A stretch of DNA of 64,000 bases, from positions 1,558,501-1,622,500 of the forward strand of contig NZ_AP023033.1 in NCBI RefSeq assembly GCF_019670125.1, written 5' to 3'. Shown piece after piece: positions 1-10,693 of this stretch. Source of the stretch: Agarivorans aestuarii (GTDB lineage Bacteria; Pseudomonadota; Gammaproteobacteria; Enterobacterales; Celerinatantimonadaceae). The position numbers were made by a program, and so were the translations under genes. Within the stretch, counting starts at the first letter, position 1. The number at the start of each line of letters is the position of its first letter. Below the pieces are notes generated by a model. That model was not told the origin of the DNA, did no database searches, and saw nothing but the letters and a program-made list of their open reading frames with translations.

Positions 1-2
1 AA

Positions 3-2490
3 GATGTTCATAGTGGTCTACTTCGCGTTGATGGTGCGCTGACTGTCAGTGATGTTGATGCTGGAGAAAACCAATTCCAAGCAACATCTTTACAAGGGCA
101 GTTTGGTACGCTGAGTATCAATAATCAGGGTCATTGGACTTACACTGCTGACAATTCTCAGACTGCAATTCAAGGCCTTAAAAGCGGTGAGTCGCTTACC
201 GATACCTTAGTCGTTCATTCAGTCGATGGCACTGAGCAAAAAATCTCTGTCACCATTAACGGTACCGATGATAAAGCTCGAATCGCAGGTGCTTCTACTG
301 CAGACCTCGCCGAAGATAAAGAGGTTCATCAGGGTCAACTTCGTGTTGATGGGGCGCTGACTGTCACTGACGCCGATGCAGGGCAAAGCCAGTTTGCGGC
401 CACAACACTGCAAGGCCAATTTGGTACCTTGTCGATTAATCAATTAGGCCATTGGACTTACACTGCCGATAATTCTCAAACCGTTATTCAGGGGCTGAAA
501 ACTGGTGAATCATTAACGGATACGTTATTGGTTCACAGCGTCGATGGCACTGAACAGAAAATCACTGTTACGATTAACGGTACCGACGATAAAGCGGTGA
601 TAGGAGGTACTACAACCGCCAGTCTCACTGAAGATAAAGAGGTTCATCAGGGTCAACTTCGTGTCGAAGGTGCACTGACTATCACTGACGCCGATGCAGG
701 GCAAAGCCAGTTTGCGGCCACAACACCGCAAGGCCAATTTGGTACCTTGTCGATTAATCAATTAGGCCATTGGTCTTACACTGCCGATAATTCTCAGCCT
801 ACGATCCAAGGCCTTAAAAGCGGTGAGTCGCTTACCGATACCTTAGTCGTTCATTCAGTCGATGGGACTGAACAAAAAATCACAGTGACGATTGATGGCA
901 CCGACGATAAAGCGGTGATTGCTGGCACAGCAACGGCTTCGCTCACTGAAGATAAAGAGGTTCATAGTGGTCTACTTCGCGTTGATGGTGCGCTGACTAT
1001 CACTGACGCAGATGCAGGCCAAAACCAATTCGCTGCTACCTCGTTGCAAGGGCAGTTCGGTACGCTGAGTATCAATAATCTGGGTCATTGGACTTACACA
1101 GCTGACAACTCACAAACCGCTATTCAAGGCCTTAAAGCTGGTGAATCGGTTACAGATACCTTAGTCGTTCATTCAGTCGACGGCACTGAGCAAAAAATCA
1201 CTGTCACGATTAACGGCACCGATGATAAAGCTCGAATCGCAGGTGCTTCTACTGCAGACCTCGCCGAAGATAAAGAGGTTCATAGTGGGCAATTGCGTGT
1301 TGACGGTGCGTTAACCATTACGGATGCGGACAGTGGTGAAGCGCAGTTCCAAGCAACATCTTTGCAAGGACAGTTTGGTACTCTTTCAATCAATGAATTA
1401 GGTCATTGGAATTACACCGCTGACAATTCTCAGACTGGAATTCAAGGCCTTAAAAGCGGTGAGTCACTCACCGATACATTGTTGGTTCACAGCGTCGATG
1501 GCACTGAACAGAGAATTACTGTCACCATTAACGGCACCGATGATAAAGCTCAAATCGCAGGCGCTTCTACTGCAAACCTCACTGAAGAGAAAGACGTTCA
1601 TCAGGGGCAGCTTCGAGTCGGTGGGGCGCTGACGGTAACGGATGCGGATAATGGTCAGGCACAATTTACCGCGACCTCATTACAAGGGCAGTTTGGTACT
1701 CTATCAATCAATGAATTAGGTCATTGGACTTACACAGCTGACAACTCACAAACTGCAATTCAAGGCCTTAAAAGCGGTGAGTCACTTACCGACACATTGC
1801 TGGTGCACTCTGTTGATGGCACTGAGCAAAAAATCACAGTGACGATTAACGGTACCGACGATAAAGCGGTGATAGGTGGTACTGCAACTGCCAGTCTCAC
1901 TGAAGATAAAGAGGTTCATAGTGGTCTACTTCGCGTTGATGGTGCGCTGACTGTCACTGACGCCGATGCAGGCCAAAACCAATTCGCTGCTACCTCGTTG
2001 CAAGGGCAGTTTGGTACTCTATCAATCAATGAATTAGGTCATTGGGTCTACACCGCAGACAACTCACAAAGTTCAATTCAAGGCCTTAAAACTGGTGAGT
2101 CACTTACCGATACATTGCTGGTGCACTCCGTTGATGGCACCGAGCAAAAAATCACTGTCACCATTAACGGCACCGATGATAAAGCTCAAATCGCAGGCGC
2201 TTTTACTGCAAACCTCACAGAAGATAAAGAGGTTCATAGTGGTCTACTTCGCGTTGATGGTGCGCTGACTATCACTGACGCAGATGCAGGCCAAAACCAA
2301 TTCGCTGCTACCTCGTTGCAAGGGCAGTTCGGTACGCTGAGTATCAATAATCTGGGTCATTGGACTTACACAGCTGACAACTCACAAACTGCTATTCAAG
2401 GCCTTAAAGCTGGTGAATCGGTTACAGATACCTTAGTCGTTCATAGTATCGATGGCACCGAGCAAAAAATCACTGTCACCATTAACGGCT
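3..2490 (+). repeat. Tandem array of 318-bp VCBS-coding repeats (8 copies)
   Basis: The hexamer GTTCAT recurs at 6, 324, 642, 960, 1278, 1596, 1914 and 2232, exactly 318 bases apart, so each unit encodes 106 residues with no length variation. The last copy gives way to a diverged repeat near 2490, and the array continues out of the window at the 5' end. Copies are mosaics. For example, copy 4 (961-1172) and copy 8 (from 2233) differ at one base in about 212, while neighbours differ much more. This pattern suggests unequal crossover or gene conversion. Confidence 0.95.
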
Positions 2491-5400
2491 CTAACGACTT
2501 ACCCGTTATTTCAGGAGTATCCTCAGGAAACGTTATTGAACAGGGAGAAAATATTACTGGGAAAGCGAATGCGACTGGCACCCTTATTGCGACTGATCTT
2601 GACTCAACTGACAGTATTCAATGGGCGATTAGCCAACCTCAAGGTCAATTTGGTAATTTGTCAATCGATCAGCAAGGAAACTGGCGTTATCAGTTAGATA
2701 ATTCAACAGGTGGCACGACAGATAAGCTGGCTGCAGGTCAACAGCAACAAGAGACATTTTGGGTAACGGCAACCGACTCATCAGGAGTGGCTGTACCACA
2801 TAAAGTTGTTGTTGATGTAACGGGGAGTAATGATAAGCCTATTGTCACTGCCTGGGCTCAACTAGCAGCCGGAACAGAAGACAAACCTGTCATAATTCAA
2901 ATCGCAGATCTACTCAGACACGCAAGCGATATTGATACCACTGATACTCTGCGAGTCGAGAACTTGCAAGCCTCTCATGGTCACCTCATAAACAATAACG
3001 ATGGCAGCTACACCTTCACTCCAGATAAGGATTTTAATGGTGAAGTTCGCTTGAGCTATAACGTAGTAGATGGGCAAGGTGGCAGTGTTAGTACCCAAGC
3101 CAAATTTGACCTAGCAGCATCTCCCGATAATGCAGTTATTACCGACGCCCAAACAAACCCGAACTTACGGGGTGTCACAGAAGATCGCGGCTATATCGAT
3201 ACTCACTACAAACTTAATTATAACGGCCAACTGAACATCCAAGACGCAGATGCCGGTGAAGCTAAATTTGATCCAAATATTGGCCCGCAAACCAACCAAG
3301 GTATTGGTTATGACACTAAGCTAGGCGGCCATGTGGTGCTAATGCAAAATGGTCATTACACCTACACCTTGGACAATCGAAATATTCAACACCTGGCAGA
3401 GGGAGAAGCGATAAAAGATTCAGTTGTCATTCGCTCAGCGGATGGCACCACTCATACCATTGAAATGACGGTTCACGGTACAAATGACAGACCCACGATT
3501 GCTGCACAGTCGCATACAGTTATTGAAGGTGGTGCCCTCATATATGGGCAAATGCGTGGTCAAGATATTGATACTGGCGCAACACTGCATTACTCAACCC
3601 CCAAAATTGATGGACTGATATTTAACACTGATGGCAGCTATAGCTTCGATCCGAGCAACTCAAGTTATCAATCCTTAGCATCTGGCGTCACTAAAACCCT
3701 TACCATCCCGGTCACTGTAACCGATGAGCATAATGCCAGCTCTACGCAAAACCTTACTATTAGTATTACTGGAGTTAATAACGCCGCCGTGATTGGCGGT
3801 GTCGATACCGGCAGTGTTACCGAAAATTCCGCCGGTAAAGATATGTCACCTGATTATGCTCAACCTGGTATGAGTCATTTAGGTAATAGTCCTCTTTATG
3901 CCAGTGGTGCGCTAACTATTACTGATGTTGATACAGATGAATCTGCATTTGATTCTCATGGTGTCGGATACAATTATGTCGGTAAATATGGCGATTTGTT
4001 ACTGCGAGAAGATGGTACGTGGTCCTATTATGCTGATGCTGGAAACATCCGTGGGAAAGGTGGCCATGCAACAAATAGGGGCACCGCAATTGATCATCTT
4101 GGCAAAGGAGAAACCCTGACTGATACTGTGACCGTTTATTCAAAAGATGGCACATCTCACGATATTGTCATCACCATTCATGGCAGTAATGATCGCCCCT
4201 ATTGTTCGTCAGAAGTGCAACTTAATGCAGGCACTGAAGATACTCGCCAAACTATTACCGTCGCGCAATTGCTACAACACACGGTTGATGTAGATAAAAA
4301 TGATGCTGGGCTGCTGAGCATTGAGAACCTGCGTGCCGACCACGGTTCTATTAAGCATAATCAAGACGGCAGCTTCACCTTTACACCAGAGAAAGATTAT
4401 AACGGCCAAGTTCATTTCACCTATGACGTGAAAGATGCCCACGGTGGTATCACTCACACTGGTGCATCCACTAGCTTGACGGCTGTAGATGACCACACAG
4501 TATTTGCAGGCATAACCGCAGATTTTGCTAAAGAAGATGTTGACCCTGGTGCAAACTCTTATGGCAACTTTGGTGGCAGCCGTTTTGCTGGTACCCAATG
4601 GCATCAACTAACGATTACCGATACAGACAGTAAGGTTGATCAAATCGACATTGAATTTGGCGGTAAAACGGTTACTTGGCAAGTCGGGTCGCCTCTTGAT
4701 ATCCAAACCAATTATGGCAAGTTCGAACTAACAACATATTCTCATGGCCCGCACAAGGGCGAGCTAGTTTGGTTGTATAACGGTGATAATCGCAACCCAT
4801 CGATTCAAGGTTTAAAAGAGGGCGAGTCTTTACACGAAAGTATCACTTTAGTTGCGCCAGACGGCACCCGCCAAGCACTGTCTGTAGAGATAAAAGGCAC
4901 AGAAGATCATGTGATTATTGATGCCCCCAATCATCTTGGCGATGTGATTGAGCATCAATCAACAGGCGCACAAGTCAGTGGTCAGCTACAGGCCCATGAT
5001 AGTGATACTCATGATTCAGTGAGCTGGGCCATTACCCAAACTGCTGGCAAATATGGTGAATTTTCAGTTGATACCGATGGCCACTGGCACTACGTTGTCG
5101 ATGAGTCAAAAGCAGGAGTATTAGGGCAAGGTGATGAATGGAACGAACACTTCACCATTGAGGCTATATCAACCGATGGGAGCCGAATCACCAAGACAGT
5201 GACTGTTGTTGTTCACGGTAGTAACGACGCGCCAACCGTTAAAAGCGGCCTAGTACTTAGCCAAGGCAGTGAAGACAAGCAGGTTATATTAACCCAACAG
5301 GATTTGTTAGCCCATGCCAGTGATAGCGACCGCAATGATCAAGGCTGGCTAAGCGCCACCCACTTAACAGCCGATCATGGGACAATCAGCACCAATGCCG

Positions 5401-8400
5401 ATGGCAGCTTCACCTTTACCCCAGACAAAGATTACAACGGGGATGTACAATTTACCTATGATGTGACAGATCGCCACGGTGGCGTTACTGCGACGAGTGC
5501 AACAATGAATCTAGCCGCCGTTGCTGATGCAGCCACTATTTCAGGGGCTACGCAAGGTGTGGCTTTTGAAGATCATGGTATATTTGCAAACAACAATAAC
5601 AATACGATAATCGAAGTCAGCGGTCACATTTTTGTGAATGATCCCGATGCGGGGGAACAAGGCTTTCGGTATGGTACAGGCACTAAAATTGATGACCCCT
5701 TTAATGGCCATTTACACATTAGTGCAAATGGCACCTGGGTCTATGACGTTGACAACATTAAGCTGCAACATCTAGCAGCTAATGAAGAGGTTTTAGTTAC
5801 CCATAGAGTTTATAGCAAAGATGGTACCCCGCAGGATATTGTGATTAAAATTACGGGTACTAATGATAATGCGCTTATAAACGGTAAAGTTAGCGCAGTA
5901 TCACAAGGTACTCTTACTGAAGATTCAAAAGAGCATACAATTTCAGGAACACTGACATTAACAGATGTCGACACTGGCGAAGATAAGTTTGCCACAATCA
6001 GCCAGTTGGCGGGGCAGTATGGTTATCTGTCGATGGATCGCCAAGGCAATTGGTCTTATACCTTAGACAATTCACTCGCTACCACTAATGGCCTGGTTGC
6101 GGGGCAAGTTGTGACCGAAAGCTTTACCGTTACTTCACCGGACGGCACAGCAAGTCATACCATCAATGTGCAAATTCATGGCCATGATGACACGCCGAGC
6201 TTAAGCGTTAATGAAGGTGGCGCTGCCAAATCTCTGGATTTACTCGGTGGGTTTAGCAGTGGCACTGTGAGCCACATGCAATTTTCGACCGACGGCGTTC
6301 ATTACACTAATCAGGTACCCGATGGCTTTATGTTAGACAGCGATGGCCATACCTTGCAGGTCGACCCTGCGCACAATAGCTACAACCATTTAGCCAATGG
6401 CATCGCCTTAAAAATTGACATTAAGTATCAGTTACAACAAGGGGCTGGTCGCAATGCACTAACATCGCAGCAGCAAGCTCAAGTCGTCGTTACTGGCACC
6501 AGTGACCGTCCAATCCTTCATAGTTTTAACCCTCATTCCCAACAGAACAGCGGCCCCGTTACTGGCAATTTACTGCAGGGGGCTACAGATATTGATGATG
6601 GCGCACACTTAGTGCTTCATGATGTGCAATTTCAAGATCCAACCACACACCAATACGTGACGGTTCAAGCAGGGCAAACTCATAACATTACTGGTGTTGG
6701 GGTTATCGCAATTTCAGCCAACGGCGATTATAGCTTTACCCCTAACAGTCAATTTAGTGGGCAAGTACCTAATCTTATCTATCGCGTGACGGACACAAAT
6801 GGAGATTATGCAGACAATAGTCAAAACAACTTAGATATTCATATAGACCCTTATCAAGCTCCGATCATTATTGCGCCGTTAACGGTAGCACTGGCAAATG
6901 ATACCGGTAGCTCAGCTACAGATTTAGTCACTCAAGATGGGACGCTCAGCATCTCAGGCCAAACAGCGGGAATGCAGGTAGAGTATTCTATTGACGGCGG
7001 CAAAAATTGGAGTACTCAATTTTCGCCAATTGAAGGGGTGAATCAGCTACAGGTAAGACAGACTGATGGTGCTGGGCATACTTCAGCAGCCAGCAGTCTT
7101 AGTTTCACCCTAGACACCCAATCACCTTCGCCACATATTAGTCTTGATCCTGTTACCGCCGATAACGTGCTTAATCAAACAGAGCTCAGTGCTAATCTAG
7201 CGGTCACTGGGACAGTGAGCAGAGACGTTAATGTAGGAGATAAGGTTACCCTTACGCTGGGGGCTCGCACATACACCGGTGCAGTTGATGCTAATCATCA
7301 ATTCTCTATTGGCGTTCCCGCCGACCAACTGGGCAGTCACACCAATATCATGGCATCAATCACTATAACCGATGAAGCCGGAAACAGTGCCACCGCGACA
7401 GATAATCATCACTACAGCACTGATACCATTGCAAGCATACGGGTTAACCCCATCACTAGCGACAATATCATTGAAGCCAGTGAGCACCACCAAGCGATTG
7501 ATATCGATGGTACCGTGTCTGGGGTTGAAGATGGACAAGTGGTTACAGTCTCCATTGGCGGTCATCATTACCAAGCTGTTGTGGCTCATGGTGCCTGGAG
7601 TACTTCTTTAACTGCAGCAGAGGTGCAGGCTCTGCCGGGAGGCACCGTTGATGTTACCGCCTCGGTTCACGATCTTGCTGGTAACTTAGCATCCATACAT
7701 AGTCCTTTATTCGTTGGAGATAGTGCTAATCCAGTACCGAGCTTGAGCTTTAAAGCACCACCCACACCTACGGGCGGTGGCAGTATTGGCTCGCACATAT
7801 CTGGCGATTTGGTCGTCCCCCCGTTAATACAACAACTCACCCCTAATTTACCCAGCGGAGGTTGGGCAATTACAGATGGTAAGGGTCATACCTCAACCAG
7901 TCTACATGGCCAATATGGCACCTTAACTATCGACCCTGATACCGGTCACGTTGATTATGTTTATAGTCAAGCGCCAACCCCAGGAAACAAGGCTGCTGGA
8001 GGCAGCCATTGGGCAGGGCAAACTACTTCAGAAGAGCATCATGATGTATTTCAAGTTGTTTATCATGATGCGCATGCGTCAAATGTCGATGTCAAAGTTA
8101 ATCTAGATGTGACTTATGTTCATGGACATAGCGGTCATAATCAAACGTCTACTCACCTTGTTGCTATGACCGTCACACCCGACACGTCTGTGGCTATGCC
8201 ACCTGCAGCGGACATGCACGACGCACCTGACGACATAATGACTTTTAGCGCAAGCATCACTGAAGATGAACCTTCATTTGATGAGGCGGTATCGCATATT
8301 GGCGGTGCCGATGAAAGTACTCCTCACCAGTCGGTGCATTTAGACCTGCTAAATCAGTCGGAGGCCAGCTCGCCCATCGATCACTATTTACAAATGGTTG

Positions 8401-8675
8401 GCGTAAGTCATGCCGATATTACCCCTGCTTCTGAGATCCCATTGGCCACTGATTTACCTGATATGGCAGCAACACAGGTTAACCAAGATGAAGAATTGTT
8501 TGATAGTCAGCCTATCGACGCGTTTGAAAATCCACTAGATGAAGATAAATATGAGCAACATAAGCTTAATGAGCAAGTCATACACGATGACACACTCGTT
8601 CAGCATCAGGTGAATCAAGATAATGATGATGACTTATTACATCAAGCTTTAAACGATATGCATAATCAGTGGTAA
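3..8675 (+). CDS. Giant VCBS-repeat surface/adhesin-like protein, 5' end outside the window
   Basis: The reading frame is open from base 3 to a TAA at 8673, giving about 2,890 residues with no start codon, so the N terminus lies upstream. Domains in order: eight near-identical VCBS-type repeats of 106 residues (to about base 2490, each ending in a T(I/V)xGTDDKA-like strand); several diverged VCBS repeats with the YTADNSQ/YTLDN core; at least three cadherin-like repeats marked by GSYTFTPDKDFNG-type motifs (bases 2860-3110, 4200-4480, 5250-5520); two or three bacterial Ig-like domains (about 6850-7720); and an acidic His/Asp-rich tail ending NDMHNQW. This is the architecture of type I-secreted adhesins and biofilm proteins. 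I see no RTX nonapeptides and no secretion genes nearby. Surface display and adhesion are inferred from family. Confidence 0.93.
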   Translation, partial: DVHSGLLRVDGALTVSDVDAGENQFQATSLQGQFGTLSINNQGHWTYTADNSQTAIQGLKSGESLTDTLVVHSVDGTEQKISVTINGTDDKARIAGASTADLAEDKEVHQGQLRVDGALTVTDADAGQSQFAATTLQGQFGTLSINQLGHWTYTADNSQTVIQGLKTGESLTDTLLVHSVDGTEQKITVTINGTDDKAVIGGTTTASLTEDKEVHQGQLRVEGALTITDADAGQSQFAATTPQGQFGTLSINQLGHWSYTADNSQPTIQGLKSGESLTDTLVVHSVDGTEQKITVTIDGTDDKAVIAGTATASLTEDKEVHSGLLRVDGALTITDADAGQNQFAATSLQGQFGTLSINNLGHWTYTADNSQTAIQGLKAGESVTDTLVVHSVDGTEQKITVTINGTDDKARIAGASTADLAEDKEVHSGQLRVDGALTITDADSGEAQFQATSLQGQFGTLSINELGHWNYTADNSQTGIQGLKSGESLTDTLLVHSVDGTEQRITVTINGTDDKAQIAGASTANLTEEKDVHQGQLRVGGALTVTDADNGQAQFTATSLQGQFGTLSINELGHWTYTADNSQTAIQGLKSGESLTDTLLVHSVDGTEQKITVTINGTDDKAVIGGTATASLTEDKEVHSGLLRVDGALTVTDADAGQNQFAATSLQGQFGTLSINELGHWVYTADNSQSSIQGLKTGESLTDTLLVHSVDGTEQKITVTINGTDDKAQIAGAFTANLTEDKEVHSGLLRVDGALTITDADAGQNQFAATSLQGQFGTLSINNLGHWTYTADNSQTAIQGLKAGESVTDTLVVHSIDGTEQKITVTINGSNDLPVISGVSSGNVIEQGENITGKANATGTLIATDLDSTDSIQWAISQPQGQFGNLSIDQQGNWRYQLDNSTGGTTDKLAAGQQQQETFWVTATDSSGVAVPHKVVVDVTGSNDKPIVTAWAQLAAGTEDKPVIIQIADLLRHASDIDTTDTLRVENLQASHGHLINNNDGSYTFTPDKDFNGEVRLSYNVVDGQGGSVSTQAKFDLAASPDNAVITDAQTNPNLRGVTEDRGYIDTHYKLNYNGQLNIQDADAGEAKFDPNIGPQTNQGIGYDTKLGGHVVLMQNGHYTYTLDNRNIQHLAEGEAIKDSVVIRSADGTTHTIEMTVHGTNDRPTIAAQSHTVIEGGALIYGQMRGQDIDTGATLHYSTPKIDGLIFNTDGSYSFDPSNSSYQSLASGVTKTLTIPVTVTDEHNASSTQNLTISITGVNNAAVIGGVDTGSVTENSAGKDMSPDYAQPGMSHLGNSPLYASGALTITDVDTDESAFDSHGVGYNYVGKYGDLLLREDGTWSYYADAGNIRGKGGHATNRGTAIDHLGKGETLTDTVTVYSKDGTSHDIVITIHGSNDRPYCSSEVQLNAGTEDTRQTITVAQLLQHTVDVDKNDAGLLSIENLRADHGSIKHNQDGSFTFTPEKDYNGQVHFTYDVKDAHGGITHTGASTSLTAVDDHTVFAGITADFAKEDVDPGANSYGNFGGSRFAGTQWHQLTITDTDSKVDQIDIEFGGKTVTWQVGSPLDIQTNYGKFELTTYSHGPHKGELVWLYNGDNRNPSIQGLKEGESLHESITLVAPDGTRQALSVEIKGTEDHVIIDAPNHLGDVIEHQSTGAQVSGQLQAHDSDTHDSVSWAITQTAGKYGEFSVDTDGHWHYVVDESKAGVLGQGDEWNEHFTIEAISTDGSRITKTVTVVVHGSNDAPTVKSGLVLSQGSEDKQVILTQQDLLAHASDSDRNDQGWLSATHLTADHGTISTNADGSFTFTPDKDYNGDVQFTYDVTDRHGGVTATSATMNLAAVADAATISGATQGVAFEDHGIFANNNNNTIIEVSGHIFVNDPDAGEQGFRYGTGTKIDDPFNGHLHISANGTWVYDVDNIKLQHLAANEEVLVTHRVYSKDGTPQDIVIKITGTNDNALINGKVSAVSQGTLTEDSKEHTISGTLTLTDVDTGEDKFATISQLAGQYGYLSMDRQGNWSYTLDNSLATTNGLVAGQVVTESFTVTSPDGTASHTINVQIHGHDDTPSLSVNEGGAAKSLDLLGGFSSGTVSHMQFSTDGVHYTNQVPDGFMLDSDGHTLQVDPAHNSYNHLANGIALKIDIKYQLQQGAGRNALTSQQQAQVVVTGTSDRPILHSFNPHSQQNSGPVTGNLLQGATDIDDGAHLVLHDVQFQDPTTHQYVTVQAGQTHNITGVGVIAISANGDYSFTPNSQFSGQVPNLIYRVTDTNGDYADNSQNNLDIHIDPYQAPIIIAPLTVALANDTGSSATDLVTQDGTLSISGQTAGMQVEYSIDGGKNWSTQFSPIEGVNQLQVRQTDGAGHTSAASSLSFTLDTQSPSPHISLDPVTADNVLNQTELSANLAVTGTVSRDVNVGDKVTLTLGARTYTGAVDANHQFSIGVPADQLGSHTNIMASITITDEAGNSATATDNHHYSTDTIASIRVNPITSDNIIEASEHHQAIDIDGTVSGVEDGQVVTVSIGGHHYQAVVAHGAWSTSLTAAEVQALPGGTVDVTASVHDLAGNLASIHSPLFVGDSANPVPSLSFKAPPTPTGGGSIGSHISGDLVVPPLIQQLTPNLPSGGWAITDGKGHTSTSLHGQYGTLTIDPDTGHVDYVYSQAPTPGNKAAGGSHWAGQTTSEEHHDVFQVVYHDAHASNVDVKVNLDVTYVHGHSGHNQTSTHLVAMTVTPDTSVAMPPAADMHDAPDDIMTFSASITEDEPSFDEAVSHIGGADESTPHQSVHLDLLNQSEASSPIDHYLQMVGVSHADITPASEIPLATDLPDMAATQVNQDEELFDSQPIDAFENPLDEDKYEQHKLNEQVIHDDTLVQHQVNQDNDDDLLHQALNDMHNQW

Positions 8676-8864
8676 ATATTGAGTTTATGCTTAATCTTTC
8701 ATGGCTATTTGCTTTGAGTTTAGATTAAATGTGGCTATTGAGTTAATTTTAGCAAAATAAACTAAAAGGGGATGGTGAGGTAGTTTTTTCTCTTGGTGTT
8801 CACTAAGTGGCGTGGCAAAATGCCGCCTTACCCTCATAGATGTTGTTTAGTTAAAGGACTCACC

Positions 8865-9476
8865 ATGAAATTTCGCCTCGCTGTTGTTGGCGCTGCTATG
8901 TTCGCTGCTCTTCCTGCTCAAGCCGATCTACTAGGTTTAACACTGGCTAGCCATATCGCTCAAACCAATACTGACCCAAAAGCTTCGTCGGCTTGGCAAG
9001 GTGATTTAGAGCTGCGTTTTAAGCATCCTATCCCGCTAATTCCAAATGTGGCAGTAGGTGCTAACAAACGTAAGCAAGGTGATGCGGCAGATGGTTCTAG
9101 CTACCAAGGTGAGTTGTATTACAACTTGTTTGATACTGCAGGCCTTTATCTAGATGTGGGGGCGGGTTACGAGCGTTGGGACAGTGCCAACTCTGCTTTA
9201 GCTGGCTCTGATGATGGTGAGCAAGTATACGCTGTAGGGCGTGTGGCTTGGCGTTTCCCTGGTTCTGGCTTAGGTTTGGAAAGTGATTTAAAACTGTCGC
9301 TTACCGATGAAGATTACAAAGCTAACCGTTTCCGCGCGGGTGTTAACTACGAACTGTTTGATTTAGTGGCGAGCACCATCGATATCTCTGCGGGTTACCA
9401 GTACGAAGATATTGCAACACGTAGCTACAGCACCAGTAATAGCGGCGCTTACTTAGGTTTAGCTGTTAACTTCTGA
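8865..9476 (+). CDS. TIGR04219-type outer-membrane beta-barrel protein
   Basis: A 203-residue protein with a cleavable signal peptide (MKFRLAVVGAAMFAALPAQA, cut before DLLG), alternating polar/aromatic beta strands and a C-terminal phenylalanine (LGLAVNF) as expected for a barrel recognised by the BAM complex. I chose the ATG at 8865 over an in-frame upstream codon at 8793 because AAAGGA sits eight bases before it and the signal peptide begins there. It resembles the TIGR04219 / YfaZ-like outer-membrane family, whose function is not established. The end overlaps the convergent MFS gene by 28 bases. It stands alone between the adhesin gene and the phn cluster. Confidence 0.85.
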   Translation: MKFRLAVVGAAMFAALPAQADLLGLTLASHIAQTNTDPKASSAWQGDLELRFKHPIPLIPNVAVGANKRKQGDAADGSSYQGELYYNLFDTAGLYLDVGAGYERWDSANSALAGSDDGEQVYAVGRVAWRFPGSGLGLESDLKLSLTDEDYKANRFRAGVNYELFDLVASTIDISAGYQYEDIATRSYSTSNSGAYLGLAVNF

Positions 9477-10693
9477 TAGCGAGTTGTTTTGGCAGTTTGT
9501 TGTAAACAACAGGCTGCCATTGCCATAAACCCTAGGCCTGCACTAAGGCTGACTAAACCAAAAATACCCTGCTGCTGATTTAACTGCCAAGCAAAAGCAC
9601 CAAGAAATGGGGCACTTGCGCTGGCGAGTAAATAGGGCACGGCCAACATTCCCGATATCGCTCCAAAGCCTTGTTCACCGAGTAATTGTTTGGTTAACAC
9701 TGGCCGCAAAATACTGGTCACGCCATAAGCACTCCCTTGTAATACGACAAACAGCCAAATAAGGTGCTGAAGTTGTTCGAGCTGCCACAATAAACCGGCG
9801 GCAACGAGCAAACTGCCAAAACACAGCATGGTGATAAGGGTATTCGATAGCTGTTTATCTACACTGATCATTGCGATGCGCCCAAGCACTTGCATTGGGC
9901 CAATCATCGCCATGACTAACACGGCATTATCTGCGCTAAAGTTGAGAGCATGCATGCTTGGTAGTAAAAAGTTGACTAATACCGTGTGGTTAAGTGCGCT
10001 AAGAGAAAAGGCTAAGGCAATAAACCAGAACACTGCGTTTTTGAGCTGAGCATTTGCCGTGCTCGATTGCTTAATGTTTGCGATTGCTTCCGTTTTGCCA
10101 AGCGCTGAGCTTTGGGTCCCTTGAATTAACTTGGCGCTAATAAACAGCAATGGAGTAGCGATGAGCAAAACAATCAAGGCCAAACTCACGGACGTTATTC
10201 GCCAGCCTAAGAGGTCGATAAGGTAATGGCAAAGTGGAAAGCTTAGGGTACCTGCAAAGCCAGCATATAAGGTGACTTTGGTGATCGCCGATTTAGCGTT
10301 GTCCCCGCGATAACGGGTAAGAAAAGCAAAACATGGTTCGTATAAACACCCAGCGCTAGCGCAGCCTAGCACTAACCAAGCAGCATAAAACTGCCATAAG
10401 CTTTGCACTTGGCTAACGGCCAGCAAAGCGATTCCGCCCAGCAGAGCGCTGCAGCTTAAAACCCGTGGGCCAAACCCTTTGTCGATTAAACGGCCAATAA
10501 ATGGCGAGCAAAGTGCAGAGGCGATTAAGCAAACTGTGAATGCTAACGAGACATCGGCAATAGACCAAGCAAGCTGCTGATGCCAAGTGAGCAGCGTGGC
10601 AGGAAAGCTATAGTAGAGGCATGCCCAAAGCAGCGTTTGGGCAATGGCCATTCCATGAGTGGCTAAGCGAACTTTAGTTGGGGCTAGTGCCAC
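9449..10693 (-). CDS. MFS transporter at the end of the phn operon
   Basis: A 414-residue major facilitator protein with about 12 hydrophobic segments and a central polar loop (around residues 185-210), the usual length for MFS. Its GTG start at 10693 overlaps the TAG of the upstream acetyltransferase gene by one base, so it is translationally coupled and belongs to the phn transcript. An internal ATG at codon 14 is an alternative start. The substrate is not visible from sequence. The position suggests export or import of a phosphonate-related compound, but that is inference. The 3' end overlaps the convergent outer-membrane gene tail-to-tail. Confidence 0.8.
   Translation of the reverse strand: MALAPTKVRLATHGMAIAQTLLWACLYYSFPATLLTWHQQLAWSIADVSLAFTVCLIASALCSPFIGRLIDKGFGPRVLSCSALLGGIALLAVSQVQSLWQFYAAWLVLGCASAGCLYEPCFAFLTRYRGDNAKSAITKVTLYAGFAGTLSFPLCHYLIDLLGWRITSVSLALIVLLIATPLLFISAKLIQGTQSSALGKTEAIANIKQSSTANAQLKNAVFWFIALAFSLSALNHTVLVNFLLPSMHALNFSADNAVLVMAMIGPMQVLGRIAMISVDKQLSNTLITMLCFGSLLVAAGLLWQLEQLQHLIWLFVVLQGSAYGVTSILRPVLTKQLLGEQGFGAISGMLAVPYLLASASAPFLGAFAWQLNQQQGIFGLVSLSAGLGFMAMAACCLQQTAKTTRYQKLTAKPK

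Noticed and set aside
219-1664. Antisense open frames of 66-78 codons recurring every 318 bases
   Set aside because: They are mirrors of the VCBS repeats and repeat with the same period; no ribosome sites and no independent family.
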